Shown in pieces: positions 1-10,983 of a DNA stretch of 64,000 nt; position 1 is the stretch's first letter, and each line of letters starts with the position of its first letter. Both the position numbers and the translations under genes were made by a program. Origin of the DNA: Spirodela intermedia. Its lineage: Eukaryota; Streptophyta; Magnoliopsida; Alismatales; Araceae. The notes beneath the pieces were generated by a model, which searched no databases, was not told the DNA's origin, and worked only from the letters and a program-made list of their open reading frames with translations. The stretch covers positions 3,311,001 to 3,375,000 of the forward strand of contig LR746279.1 in assembly GCA_902729315.2 (NCBI GenBank), in the 5' to 3' direction.

Positions 1-360
1 AAACAGTGAAGCCGTTCTTCTAAAGTTTAAGGATTTTCTTTTTTTTGTTCTTCGTGATGAAGAAGAGTGCTGTTTACATCAATGGGTCTTTCAAAATCAA
101 ACCGTGATGTCAAATCAGGTCTAGAGAGATCCATCTTAAACAGTGTTTCCATTGTCCCTTGTCAGCCTTTGATAATTTCAACCTTTCTTCTATTAAACTA
201 AAAGAATGGGCCCATTCTCATTGATCATCCTTTGCCGGTTTCAACCTTTTGTTTTCTTGCTCTCAAGGAGTTGCCCATTCTTCTCGACGAATCTCCGTTG
301 ATAAATTAATTTCTTATTAACTACATGCGGTTCACTATTATCGTCAGTCAGAGTTCCAAC
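1..360 (+). repeat. Upstream segment of duplicated unit, copy 1
   Basis: This stretch aligns by eye with 26800-27128. Shared landmarks include the tract reading GTTTCCATTGTCCCTTGT and the block reading GAGTTGCCCATT followed by CGACGAATCTCC and then CAGTCAGAGTTCCA. It lies directly upstream of the type A peptide gene and probably contains its promoter. A short reading frame with the residues ELPI..DESPLI can be read in both copies, but copy 1 has a stop in it. Because DNA and protein are equally conserved, I treat it as non-coding or decayed sequence. Confidence 0.6.
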
Positions 361-400
361 AATTTGACTGTGAAAACGGTCTTCAACCACTCTTTGGTGC

Positions 401-408
401 TATATATT
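401..408 (+). promoter_or_regulatory. TATA box of peptide gene A1
   Basis: The sequence TATATATTTA begins 70 bases before the ATG at 471, the usual spacing for a plant promoter with a short 5' leader. The matching segment of the second unit copy (about 35297-35305, CCATATATT) keeps a weaker TATA-like run at the same place. Confidence 0.5.
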
Positions 409-470
409 TAAGAACTGCCGCGAGTTTCATTCAGTCTTTGAGACAGGTACCACAGGAAGAAGGAGAGCTT

Positions 471-674
471 ATGGCAAGGAAAATCATGCAGGCAAAGGGA
501 GTGGCCGTGCTGGTAATTTTGCTCTCAATTATGTTACTGTTGTCTTCGTCTGCCGATGCAGCCCAAATGCTAAAGAGAATGAGGACAGCTTACGAGGAGT
601 CTGCCTTACCCCATCATAATCACCATCCTTCGCATCCTGCCGCTCCTCCGGTACGGGTCCCGTGCTGCCCCTAG
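471..674 (+). CDS. Small predicted secreted peptide, type A (A1)
   Basis: Intact 67-residue reading frame from the ATG at 471. It starts MARKIMQAKG, followed by a strongly hydrophobic stretch (VAVLVILLSIMLLLSSS), so residues 1 to about 30 look like a signal peptide with cleavage near ADA-AQ. The rest is a short basic/acidic stretch, then a His/Pro-rich end containing PSHPAAPPVRVPCCP and two adjacent Cys. A longer frame from 438 has no ATG. A second, disrupted copy lies at 37012-37242 with the same N-terminus (MVAKGVTVLTILVSVLL) and, in another frame, the same end (AAPPIRVPCC then stop). Retention of the start, signal sequence and terminal motif suggests a real secreted-peptide precursor. It matches no CLE, CEP, IDA, PSK, RALF or EPF signature that I know. 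The function is unknown. Confidence 0.55.
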   Translation: MARKIMQAKGVAVLVILLSIMLLLSSSADAAQMLKRMRTAYEESALPHHNHHPSHPAAPPVRVPCCP

Positions 675-2900
675 GACGGATGTCTTGTCTGGGGTTTTCT
701 ACTCAGGTTCCTTAGGTTTGCCTTTCTGCCTATATTCAACCACCCCCCTCCCTCCCCCAATTCGCTCTCTTTCTCCGTCTTTCTTGTCAGTGCTTAATAT
801 TCCTAGAGGTGTACAGGTGGGTGGAAAGAGAGAGTTTAGTATACAAACGAAAATCTTCTTTGACGTCTTTTACACATGCTCAAAAATTTGTTGGTTTCCT
901 GCTCGAGATTGCGCTTGTACGAAATTATCAGAAACCCAACCGACGTCTAATCTGTGCGGACTATGGGTTATTTACGTTCCGTTGCGAAGTGTTTTGGTTA
1001 GGGTGATGGATCAGAATACGGATGACGAGATTGGGCTATTCCGGAGAGAAGGCTGGAAAGAACCGTCAGCCCATGATCCGCGACTTTTTCCGCTGGCGAA
1101 ATTAAGAGAATCAAAATGATCACACAGTTCTTCTGACACGCTGATGTTTCCTAACAACTCATTGACGGTCTGCCATATGAATGAATGGAAAACGAACATA
1201 TAGTCTGTTAAAACCTGTATTTCATTTCCAACATTCGGGGGGATATCATGGAAGAGACAATTCACTGGATTATTCACAGATATGCACATTAATCGAGATC
1301 CAAAGTATTATAAATCTGAAGACAACATATTTCGGTCCTGTCTCAATGTCCTTCAAATAAATTTCAATAAACAAACATCAAGGACCCTGAAAGGTACGGA
1401 TCCCCTGTACTGTGTTGGGGTAATTTATCACAGACTGCGTTAGCAGAACGCTTAAAGCTTCTTTTCTTAGGAGGCAATGGTTAATACACATTTTATCAAC
1501 TTTCATTGTTACCGTTAAAATTTTTATTATACAGAGAAGATCCGTTTGGCTCCTCCATTTTCTCGGGCCAACCTAATTCCATGTCAAGGATTATTGGACT
1601 CTGCGGTTCCTGCCTTGAATTTCACGATCTCGTGGACTCAATCAGCGCTGACTACTGAGCCTCACTACGAAATTAAACCGCGCTGAAATTCGAGAAACAT
1701 GACCGTGGTGTCGGTCTTACCCCGTTCCTACATGCTAAAGAGACGCGGTACCATCTCAAGAACATCCAGCCGCAAGCTGACGAGAGATTCAGCTCGTGCT
1801 GGTACAGACAGATGCCCGAATGCCCGCAGCAACGGTTCACTAACTTGTCTTGGTGCTGTCCTCATTCCCAATTATCGCTGACCTCAAACGCCTTCGTTGG
1901 GTCATGCTTGCCCTTGTAGTGTCACAACTACCAAGAGGCTGGACACTTTGAAGACCGAAGCCAGCACCAAGCCCGCAGCGCCTGTATTGAAGGCTCTCTG
2001 TATCTACACAATTCCATTTAATGATCTAACTGGGTAATTCGAAGTCTGACGGCGTCAGTGACGCCTTATGCAAGTAGTGAGATGTTTTAGTCTTTTTCAC
2101 TAAGTAATTGCTTGTTGTTTATATTGATTACGTGCAAGAAGGCATATCAGTAAACAATGAAGTTTGCTTTCGCTCACAGAGTGGAGGATTGTTTATAGTA
2201 AGAGACCTTGTTGTGCGCGTCTGTAATGGAATGCATATTTAATTTTACTTGTCTTATGCAGGGCATTTAGATGACATTTGTAGGGGCACAGAGCAAGAGC
2301 TAACTGTGAAGTAAATACATGACAGCTTATGAGAAAACAAGGTGAATAGTAATTCGTCAACAGGTAATTAACTAGCAGGGAATAATATTTATTTACGCTT
2401 CAGCTTTCTGGATGGGTTTTTAGTTGATTGATTTTTACGGTCTAGGATTTTACCAAATGCAAGAAAATAATCATAGGTATTGTATCCACTATCAACTGAA
2501 AGAGCGAGATTCACTGCATTACCATGACTCACTCATAAATCAGCCTAAAGAGATGGATGAAAGTTCACGATATGGTATTCATTTTCATATTTCTAAAAAA
2601 CGACTAAACACACGTAAGCAATTCATCATATTTTCTGGGAGAATATGTTCAAATTATTTTTAGAACTATCGTCTAAAACGCCTGAAGCATTTGTGCATAT
2701 TTCCAGGTGTGAACCTATCTTGGCGAATTTAGGAAATCATTTGTGCATATTTCCGGTTGCCGGGTTCCTAAATCATCTGCCCCAAAAATATCACGTTTGG
2801 TTTCCTAATGTAGAAGCTTTATGACAGAACTGTAGAAAAATAGATGACTACTTTTATGGAAACCAAATTAATGGTTTAAGATAATTAACTCATTGTCGAC
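675..2900 (+). repeat. Downstream part of duplicated unit, copy 1
   Basis: Most of this stretch aligns with 37243-39000 (copy 3), and parts align with 52560-54400 (copy 5). One conserved block is at 1000-1120, with the string ATGGATCAGA also at about 37592. Another is at about 1690-2060, with GTCTTACCCCGTT...AAAGAGAC.CGGTACCATC also near 38290 and 53100. A third is at about 2360-2800, with TTTGTGCATATTTCC also near 38897 and 54311. Open frames inside these blocks (for example 1699-1881) are not kept between copies, so I call this untranslated or intergenic DNA. At 2689-2754 copy 1 carries a small internal duplication ending in TTTGTGCATATTTCC. Confidence 0.6.
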
Positions 2901-5900
2901 TTGAAACTAATATTTTCAGGTAGAATTATTTCAAGATTTATGCATTATGCAACTTATTGTTGACTTGAAATTAATATTTCTAGTTACCATGATTTCAAGA
3001 TTTATGTATTTTCCATTGGTTATTCACCTTGGAATAAAAAAACAGATTCTTTGCTAAATTCAAGGGATAAATTAATTATACAAGTTTAGATAAGTAAATT
3101 CAAATTTTCTAAGTTTACAAACACTAATTTGATAGGGTCTATACATTATAGGAAGACGACAAGTTGATTTATTAGTAGCCTTGATTTAAGTGCAATGTCA
3201 TAGACTTAAAAAAAAAAACTTATGACACTATTATCATTTGAAGTTGGGAATAATATTGATTCACCGATGGTATCACAAAAAGCAATATGGATGTCAATAA
3301 TTTTGAAAGATATCAACAACATGTATGTGCATCAATGGAATCAAAATTTATTACAATTTTGTTTTAGCTATATCTGTGCTAGAGAACTTGGTATTTCATG
3401 GAAGAACAAAGGACATCAAAATTCATCATTATTTTAAGTCGTAACAAAGTTTCAATCAATTCAATTGAGATGATGTCTTCTTCAACAAATGATCAAGTTG
3501 TAGATGGCTCTCCTTTATCCCCTCTTCTCACCCTCATATATAAAAGCTCCATCCCTCAAGAGATTTCATTTTTACGACTATTTTCTATTCCATGAACTCT
3601 TCACTAATGGATTTTAGGCAGTACTTAGATCAAGGGTTGACTTCATCAGCTCTTATTTTTTACTTTGATCAAGTATCTTCAAAATCTTCAATCTTTCCTC
3701 AAAACCTAGGTCCTAAGGTATTTCAGTACCTAAAGGTATTAGTCTCAAACATTTTTGAAGTGGTTTGACTTCCTACCTACATCCACTATTAAATACTACT
3801 CTTGTTCTTGGGTTTCACTCAACCAAATCTCTTGATCACAACCATTGTTTAATAGGTTCATCTCTCACAGAATTTCATATTGAAATTCTCTTCTGGATTA
3901 ATAACTCTAGATGACTCTCCTGAGTAATTAATTGAAGATTTAATCAGATTTTACTGCAAAGAATAAGGAAGAATTTCGTCAAGAATGTATTTTAATAGAT
4001 CCTTGAATGTTTGAAAATCCTCAACTTATTATTTTGTGATATTCGACCAGCTGAAAGCCTCTCACAATTTTCATCAAAAAATACATTTGGAAACGTAAAT
4101 GAAACTCATGAGGTTCTAAAGGGCCTAAAAGTGATCACACAAAAGCAATTAGCCAGTGTATAGCCATTGTATCAATAGAGAAATTAAATTTCAATCCTAT
4201 CCTCTTTTCTACCATTTTCAATTTTCAAATTCTTTCTAATTTATAATAAATTTGAACAGTTAGAAAACCAATATGATGTGTCTTTTTAATGGATTAGATA
4301 CCCTCATGAGAAACCAAAACATCATTTTTTAAAACCATAATGTCTATATTAAGAATGTATCAATTTGGTCTAGTATGGTAAGGATCTAATATCATTAAAG
4401 ATTTGATGACACATTTCTAAATAAATAAGGAATTAATTTAAATCACTTCAAAAAAAATATGATTATGAAATATATAGTTGAATATTACCTCAGTATATAT
4501 AAACATGATTTTGGTGAGTCACAATAGTTAACATATTTTTGGAAAGTTATTTATTAATATTTTAAATTTTTTATTTAGTATTGATAATTATAAATTACTA
4601 GTTACATCTATGCATTAATATCTTATATATAGATGCTAATTAATGGGTAGAGAATACAATTATACATATGTTACCAACTCATTATGACATTCATAATATT
4701 TTATTATTTAAGTCTTAATATATATTATTTTATTTATATTATGAGACTAACCCCACTTGACTTTTATGAACTCAATTAGTGATTCTCTCATATTTTCTTA
4801 ATAATTATTTGTTTGCAAAGACTTATGTGAGCTCTTATTATGAGTTGGAAGTAATAAAAGAAGCCCAAATCTTTAATCCAAGAAAAAGCCAAGTCTTATG
4901 AAGAGGGGCAACCTAATATGTTTACAAGCCCAAGAGAGGGCATCACCTTGGCCTAGCCAATATTGACTTAAAAAAGATATCAAGAGATGAGATATAGGAT
5001 GTCTATTCTAGAATACTTTAAGATGAGATTAAGAAAAAGATTAGAGTGCCACCCTCATGGAAAAATCTGGGCCATTCACTAAAAGAGTCAATTATTAATT
5101 ATAATCGTTTGTTAGAGGGGCCTAATTCTCTAGAAGTTTAAGTATTTCACTTTCTCTTAGAGGGTGCTTTTTGTCTCTCTTTAGAGTAGCAGCTAACCAA
5201 AGAAAAAAGAAGAAAAATCAAGGCCCGATCAATGGCATTCTTGTGCTCAAAATCATCATAGAGAAGAGACTATGTAGAGCACATCAAGATCATCACAGAT
5301 CAAGCATCACTTGACCTAGAACTAGAGCACAACAAGGTTTGTGCAAGATCTAGATATAGGATGTCTTTGTAATCTTTTCCATTGATAGATTAATTCTTAG
5401 TTCAAACTAGTTTTACTATTTATTATATCATTCTATTACATTAGATTCATTCTCTTTTATTTGCCACAGTTTTCATTTTTCTTCTCTTTACTCTTTTTAG
5501 ATTTAAGTTCAACCTTCACAATCTCAAGTATATCTATATATATATATATATAAGAAATAAAATAAGTAAAATTCTTACTCTCATTAACAATATTCCTTGA
5601 AGATCGACCTTTACTTATCTTAAACTGAAGAATGAGAATTTATAAATATTATTTACATAAACTTGATTGCATCATGATGACATATCTAACTTTTAAATTG
5701 AGTTCATCAAGTAGTATGAACAATTCAAATTCAAATAATTAATTGGATATCAAAATTATGTGAAAGTAATGATGTCATATCATGAGGTACATAATAGATT
5801 TAGGCTTTCATAATCAGATTTTATTTTACAAATTGTCACTAAATTGAATGTCTTAATCATTATTTTTTTGCTGAAGGTAGTTTCTATAAAGATTGATACT

Positions 5901-6149
5901 TTCCATAGTAGTGTATAAAATAATAATTCCACATGGCAAAATAAACAAACTAAATGAATTGAAAATAATTGGTCATGAATACACTCAATGAATTTGCATT
6001 TGGATAATATAAATTATCAGTTTCAATTGTGTCTAAATAATAACATTTTTAATCATATATACATGTAGTGCAATTTGATTTTATTTTTTTATCAAAATAA
6101 TCATATATTGAATGCTAGAATACTCTCTCCCTCCTCTATTTGCAGCCTA
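2901..6149. other. AT-rich intergenic DNA, no gene seen
   Basis: Very AT-rich sequence with homopolymer and TA runs (for example the TA microsatellite at about 5532-5552). All reading frames are short and unconvincing. The stretch at about 4840-5660, with repeated 'AAGCCCAA' wording and a CT-rich middle, resembles an old LTR fragment. I cannot find paired ends, so I do not call it one. Confidence 0.5.
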
Positions 6150-6275
6150 TTTTTCCCACAGAAACCCCGCAACGTAGTTTATCCTCACCAACATCACTTG
6201 AACGGGTATGCTGAAAAAATTGACAATCTTCTCAACATTGACAGTCTTCATCTGGTGGTACATGTTGTGCATATG
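6150..6275 (-). pseudogene. Exon-like Q block, copy 1 (decayed)
   Basis: On the minus strand, a pyrimidine tract ending in AG (near 6276-6295) is followed by a block that aligns with the other three Q blocks. It encodes an MYHQMKTVNVEKIVNFF-like peptide, against MSQQKKTVHLVKIGDF in the best-preserved copy at 18392-18591. The frame later diverges, so this copy is probably non-functional. It points away from the small plus-strand frame at 6425. Confidence 0.4.
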
Positions 6276-6424
6276 TGTGACTGAATAGACCCATACTCCA
6301 GCTAGAAAAACACTTGAGTCGTGAGGTAATCTCAGTTCTTTTGCTCACTTCCCTTCTTGAATAAAAAACGGGTGGAGACCTTGGGGCGACGGCAATAAGG
6401 CAATGCAGAGATATTTCTTAGGCG

Positions 6425-6643
6425 ATGACCATTTCTATAGTTTTGTTGGTAGTGTCTTGCAATGCTGCGATACAAGAGCATGAAACCACTGTCAGTTGCT
6501 CTAGCTGGCCCTTTCGTATTGGTTTAAGTAATAGACATTTTTCATCACTTCAGGGCTTACACCATGACAAGAGGTGCTCATCCATTGTAAGTTTAAAAGG
6601 CCTTGTTATATTCATCTACCAGGCAGCTTCCACATTAGATTGC
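6425..6643 (+). CDS. Small ORF with signal-peptide-like start
   Basis: 73-codon frame from ATG. It begins MTISIVLLVVSCNAA, a plausible short signal peptide, and continues with a Cys/Ser/Trp stretch (VSCSSWPFRIG). The same DNA is present at about 40580-40770, where the frame starts MTVPTIFLLVS but meets a stop after about 18 codons. It therefore belongs to the duplicated unit, and only this copy is open. It occupies the position next to the Q block that the type B peptide gene has in copy 2. It could be a small secreted peptide or simply an open stretch; I do not recognise a family. Confidence 0.25.
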
Positions 6644-6703
6644 TAATGTGACTTATTATGCCTTCTCTCACCACCTTCTGTCTTTATGCCCCTCCCTCCT
6701 CTT

Positions 6704-6705
<2 letters not shown>

Positions 6706-6741
<36 letters not shown>
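6706..6741. repeat. (CT)n microsatellite
   Basis: Uninterrupted CT run followed by a short TA run. A shorter CT tract sits at the corresponding place in copy 3 (about 44178-44200), so the microsatellite pre-dates the duplication. Confidence 0.9.
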
Positions 6742-6744
<3 letters not shown>

Positions 6745-7265
6745 ATATATACATATATTATCTTGTGAATCATTCCTAGGTCTTGGTTTTTGTCAGTCAT
6801 TGACTTTAATTCAACAATTTGCTCATCAGGTATCATGTTTTCAATAACTTTCTTTTACCTCAGGAATGCCATTCCATTTATCTCTTGGTTTGCAACTATA
6901 TATCGTATAATCCTCTCGCAATAACAGTGATAGTGAACGTTTTTGTTGTGAAAGGGAAGATTAACGTTCTTAGTCTCTAATGGAGTACCAAAAGATCCGA
7001 TTGTCAGAAGTTGAAGTATTATTTAACAAAGTTTTTCATGATGAACTAATGACTTGTTATATTTTTGTAAGAGATTAGTTCACAGGATCCTGCTGAGAAA
7101 AAACTGAATTTTATTAAGTTGTTCATGCTGAGGAAATCAATTATGTTGGAATGACTCAATAAAATAAAAAATATTCTTCACTTAGTTTTTCCTTCCACCA
7201 TACTTTTGTCTCGGTCGCGTTGTGTGTCTTTAAATAAACCCCTATCTTGTTCATTAAGTCTTAGG
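6742..7265. other. Left flank of the gypsy insertion
   Basis: The first part aligns with 44205-44260 (CTTGTGAATCATTCCTAGGTCTTGG against TGGTGAATAATTCATAGGTCTTAG), showing that unit copy 1 continues here. Closer to 7265 I see no match elsewhere in the window and no gene. Confidence 0.4.
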
Positions 7266-7270
7266 GTCAG

Positions 7271-9307
7271 TGATGCAGGACGGGGCGAGATCCTTGTACT
7301 TGATCAATGAAACTCAAGACCCGGGATGAGGTAGTCGGACCAATCTGGTCAGAATGTATGGACCCTAGACTCTAGGTCTGACCACGTAACTTAAGTACAG
7401 GCAGGCATACCAATATGCATGATCAACCCAAGACAACCCGCGGAAACACTCGACGATGGTAAATGTGAGGCTCTCTTGGTCCACGTTCGGACAGACAGTA
7501 GAACAGTCGTCGTGAAGTAGCCTAGGGCTGCAGCTCACGAACGGTGACGAGTCTGGCGCAGCGTCGGAAGTCATGATCTGATAACCCGTCCTATCCTGTC
7601 TACGTTCTCCTGATGGCGGTGGAAACGAGCCGATAAAACCCTTCGAAAGATAATTAAACTTAAGAGAAAGGGGTACGGAGCTAACCTTCGGGCTGCGTAG
7701 CCCGGCGGGTCGTGACGGAGTGGAGACTCGACGTAAGTAGAGACGTCCGGTGAAGAGCGATGCTCAGCGTCGACGGTCGGTCCTGGTCGAGAGTCGCTGT
7801 AGTCATCGTTGTAAGACGTGGCACGGTCAGATCGGGAGTGGGCCTGCTGGTGGGCCGAAGGGCACGCTAGCAGACGCGCGCGGCAAGCCGTGCGGCGTGT
7901 CTCAGGGCACGCAGGTGGCGGCACCTGGTGGGCACGTGGGGTGCGTGCAGTGCTGGCGCTTTGGCAGGAATGCCGAGCGTCGATGGTGCTTCGGCGGGAG
8001 TGCCGAGCGTCGACGGCGCTTCGGCGGGAATGCTGAGCATTGGCGGTTGGGTGGAAACCCAACCGTCATCGGAAGGATTGGCCTTCTCTGGCGGCGCTGG
8101 GAAGCGGAGTAGAGGACGGAGGCGATCCGGCCGACGATACCAGGGAGGGTTGAGCCCTCCTGGTCTAGGCGGTGCTGGAAACGGCGCGACGGCGGCAGAT
8201 TGTCGGGAAACTCCAGCAGGGGCTTGTGAGGAGCTTGGACTGGATCTGGCTTGTCGGCACGGCAGCAGGGTCTCTCCCGACGTCGACGGCAGGTAGGCGT
8301 TCGTCAGCGAATGGCCAGCGACTGGGCGGAGCGGCGAATGGTGACTCCGGCGAGTTTATGGTGGAGTTCTGAAGGAAGAGGTGGCAGTCTAACTAGGAGT
8401 TGAGAGACTCCGGCAAAGTGCCCGGTGACGGCTCGTAGGGAGGCGAAGCGAGCCCCTTTCGTCACGACGGCATGACGGGGTTCTAGCTGAGGTGGCGGCG
8501 GCTGCAGCGGCAACCGTGACCGTTTCGTCTGGTGATGGCCGCGATCTCACGGGAGGCAATGAAGATGTCCAGTGGCGGTAGTGGTCTCAGGCGGCGGTGG
8601 GACTTCTCCAGCAGCAGCATCACGATGAACGAAGTCCTTAGGGTATCGACGGCCTTCCTCTCCCTCCTTCCCTCCCTATCCTAGGTTACGAAGAAGGTAT
8701 CTCACAAATGATAATTTCTTACAAAATTCGGCGCTCTCTTGAGGGGGGGTCCTACCTCTCCTTATATGGGGCCCAAAAGTGGGCTAAGGGGAGGTGGGCC
8801 CACTTGAGGCCTTCAAGCCCATAAGTCACAAAAAGGCTACAAAAGGAGCTTATTGGGCCTCTAAAAGAGAGACCCAATAAGCTCCCCTAAAAGGAGAAAG
8901 AGGAGGGCCCTCGTACAGTGCTTAAGTGGGCCTCAAATGAAGACCCAAATATGCCCCAAAAGAAGCCCAAAAGGAAAGAAGCATAGGTCCCCCCCCTTAG
9001 GGTTTTAATTGGGCCTCAAAAGAGAGACCCAATAAAACCCTAAAGAAAGGGAGACACAAACAACAACACACACATAGAATTGGGCCTGCTAACACACAAA
9101 CGCAAGGCCCAGCAAGTCAATGTGAAAATACAAAGAAAGATAAGGGTGAGCTCGAGCTCGTTGTCATCGTAGAGGTGGAATGTCGTTGTCCCGAAGGGCT
9201 AAGCCGTGTAGCGAAAGCTAGGCTCCTTCGTCTTCGCACTTCAATCGAGCAGAACTCGGACTGCCAGTGTCTCTTGAGCTGATGGAGACGGGTCCTGCTC
9301 GCCATCA
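7271..9307 (-). repeat. 3' LTR of the gypsy element
   Basis: 2037 bp, collinear with 14543-16639 from the first TGATG to the last CATCA. The 60-bp length difference is the net effect seen between the LTRs and equals two units of the internal 30-bp repeat. The copies also differ by scattered substitutions. Confidence 0.93.
7961..8050 (-). repeat. 30-bp minisatellite inside the 3' LTR
   Basis: About three tandem copies of a roughly 30-bp unit with the core GCGGGAATGCCGAGCGTC. It is GC-rich and is the source of several spurious Ala/Arg/Ser-rich reading frames. Confidence 0.8.
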
Positions 9308-9318
9308 ATCCTCCCAGT
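9308..9318 (-). other. Polypurine tract of the gypsy element
   Basis: On the minus strand the bases next to the 3' LTR read ACTGGGAGGAT, a short purine-rich run directly before the TGATGG of the LTR. This is where plus-strand DNA synthesis of an LTR element starts. The run is short, so the exact limits are uncertain. Confidence 0.55.
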
Positions 9319-10300
9319 GTCGAAAGAACTCGACTCTGATGAGTTGACAAGTGGGGAAGGTAGGGGCTCCAGCAAGTCTGGTCGTAGTTGCTCCAGGTCC
9401 GCCTTTGAAATCCAAGCATCGTCCTTCGACGAGCAACCCTGCCAACGTACTAGGAATCTCCGCGAAACTCCATCCCCTGTAAAGTCAATTACCTCCCGAA
9501 GAATCTCCTCGACTCGCTCGTGCCAATCAGGTGGTAAAATGAGGGGAGTGGACTCCATGGCAAACTCGGCGCGTGGTATGATTAGATCCCAAGTGGTCAA
9601 GCTCTCGTCGACTAATGACCGAAGCAAATTCCCTAAGCTACAATTGACGACCTCAGTCTGGCCGTTAGTCTGTGGATGGTAAGCTGTGGAGAACTTGAGC
9701 TTAGTCCCAAGTAAGCTCCAAAGAGTCCTCTAGAAGTGGCTGGTAAACCGTATGTCACGGTCTGAGACTATGGACTTGGGTAGTCCATGAAGGCGCACAA
9801 TCTCTCTAAAGTAGAGGCTAGCGACCTTGGAGGCGTCAGGGGTTTTTGAACATGGCATGAAGTGTGTCATCTTTGAAAATCTATCGACGACCACCATGAT
9901 TGAGTCATGTCATCGTGCAGTACGCGGGAGTCCCAAAATGAAGTCCATGTTGACGTCGTCCCATGGGCGGGTTGGCACTAGAAGTGGCGTGTAGAGTCCA
10001 GCATTCTTCTTTACCTGCTTGGCGAGTGCGCACACTCAACACTGAGTGACGACATTCCCTACATCACGCTTGAGGGTCGGCCAGTAGAATTGGTACTCGA
10101 CCGCTGCGATGGTCTTATCGCGACCAAAATAGCCGGATAGACCTCTTGCGTGACATTCCCAAGTGAGGAAGTCACAGAGAGATGTGCGTGGAACGCACAG
10201 TCTGCTCCTAAAGAACAGACATCTGTTGACCACAAGGAAGTCCTTATGATCTCGGGATGGACCATTCGAAAGTGCTTATAGAATGTGGCCAATGTCCAGG
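9319..10300 (-). pseudogene. Gypsy integrase with chromodomain (decayed)
   Basis: Reading the minus strand from about 10290, the zinc-binding region is seen with H-ARGLSGYFGRDKT and a later C..C. The catalytic core follows, with a DRFSKMTHF stretch, SDRDIRF (second Asp) and TAYHPQTNGQTEVVN (Glu). The C-terminal end has a chromodomain-like segment, RRFLVRWQGCSSKDDAWIS, at about 9375-9475. In-frame stops occur, including one after FTSHF and one in the zinc region. Between the core (AEFAMESTPLI) and the chromodomain there is much less protein than expected, so roughly 150 residues of the linker and GPF/Y-type region appear to be deleted. Chromodomains direct integration to particular chromatin. 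Confidence 0.88.
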
Positions 10301-10923
10301 CAATCTACGTAAGAATCCGGTAGGGACTCAAATCCTGTCACCTAAACCTTCACGAGGTTCAGCAAGTGGACTCATTAGCTGAGGGCGTTTGCCATCACAT
10401 TCTCCTTGCCCTTCTTGTGGCAAAGGACGAAGGTGAAGTCCTGCAAGTACTCGACCCATCGTGTGTGTCGATTGCTCAGCTTCCGCTGAGAGTGTAGATA
10501 CTTCAAGGCCTCATGGTCCGAGAAGAGCACAAACTCCTTATAAAGGAGGTAATGGCGCCAGTATTTGAGAGCCTAAATGATGGTGTAAAACTCACGATCG
10601 TAAGTGGAGTATCTAAACCTCACGTCATTCAGTTTCTCGCTGAAGTACTCTATGGGATGGCCTTCTTGACTAAGGACACCCCTAATACCGATGCCTGAGG
10701 CATCATAGGCAACCTCAAATACCTTGCCAAAATCGAGTAGGCGAAGTATCGATGCTTGAGTGATAAGAGCCTTCACCCGATCGAAGGCCTGCTCAACTGC
10801 CTCTGTCCAAAGGAAGGTCTCCTTCTTGAGGCAATCAGTAAGTGGAGCGGTGATGGAACTCAAGTCCTGAATGAAGTGATGGTAGAATGTCGCTAGTCCA
10901 ATGAAGCTCCGGATGTCATGCAT
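10301..10923 (-). pseudogene. Gypsy RNase H region (decayed)
   Basis: The minus strand encodes the connection segment IRSFIGLATFYHHFIQDLSS, then the RNase H start with AYDASGIGIRGVLSQEG (first catalytic Asp) and HPIEYFSEKL, then a continuation with LFSDHEALKYLHSQRKLS. Stops interrupt it, one right after the REFYTII stretch and others after the VMANALS stretch. The domain removes RNA from the RNA/DNA hybrid during reverse transcription. Confidence 0.9.
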
Positions 10924-10983
10924 GCTGCCTGGCCGTGGCCAGGTGACTATCGTGCGGACCTTTTCGGGGTCTGCGGAAACTCC

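Noticed and set aside
471-674. Assigning A1 to CLE, CEP, IDA, PSK, EPF or RALF peptides
   Set aside because: None of the defining C-terminal motifs or cysteine patterns of those families is present.
4840-5660. Degenerate LTR
   Set aside because: Wording and composition are suggestive, but no paired ends, target duplication or second copy is in the window.
6425-6643. Wall-associated-kinase-type extracellular domain suggested by C..WPFRIG
   Set aside because: The match is only a few residues and the rest of the cysteine pattern is missing.
7571-8513. Several Ala/Arg/Ser-rich frames of 60-160 codons on both strands (and their counterparts at 14960-15845)
   Set aside because: They lie in the GC-rich gypsy LTRs and are produced by the 30-bp minisatellite. 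Several frames overlap on both strands.
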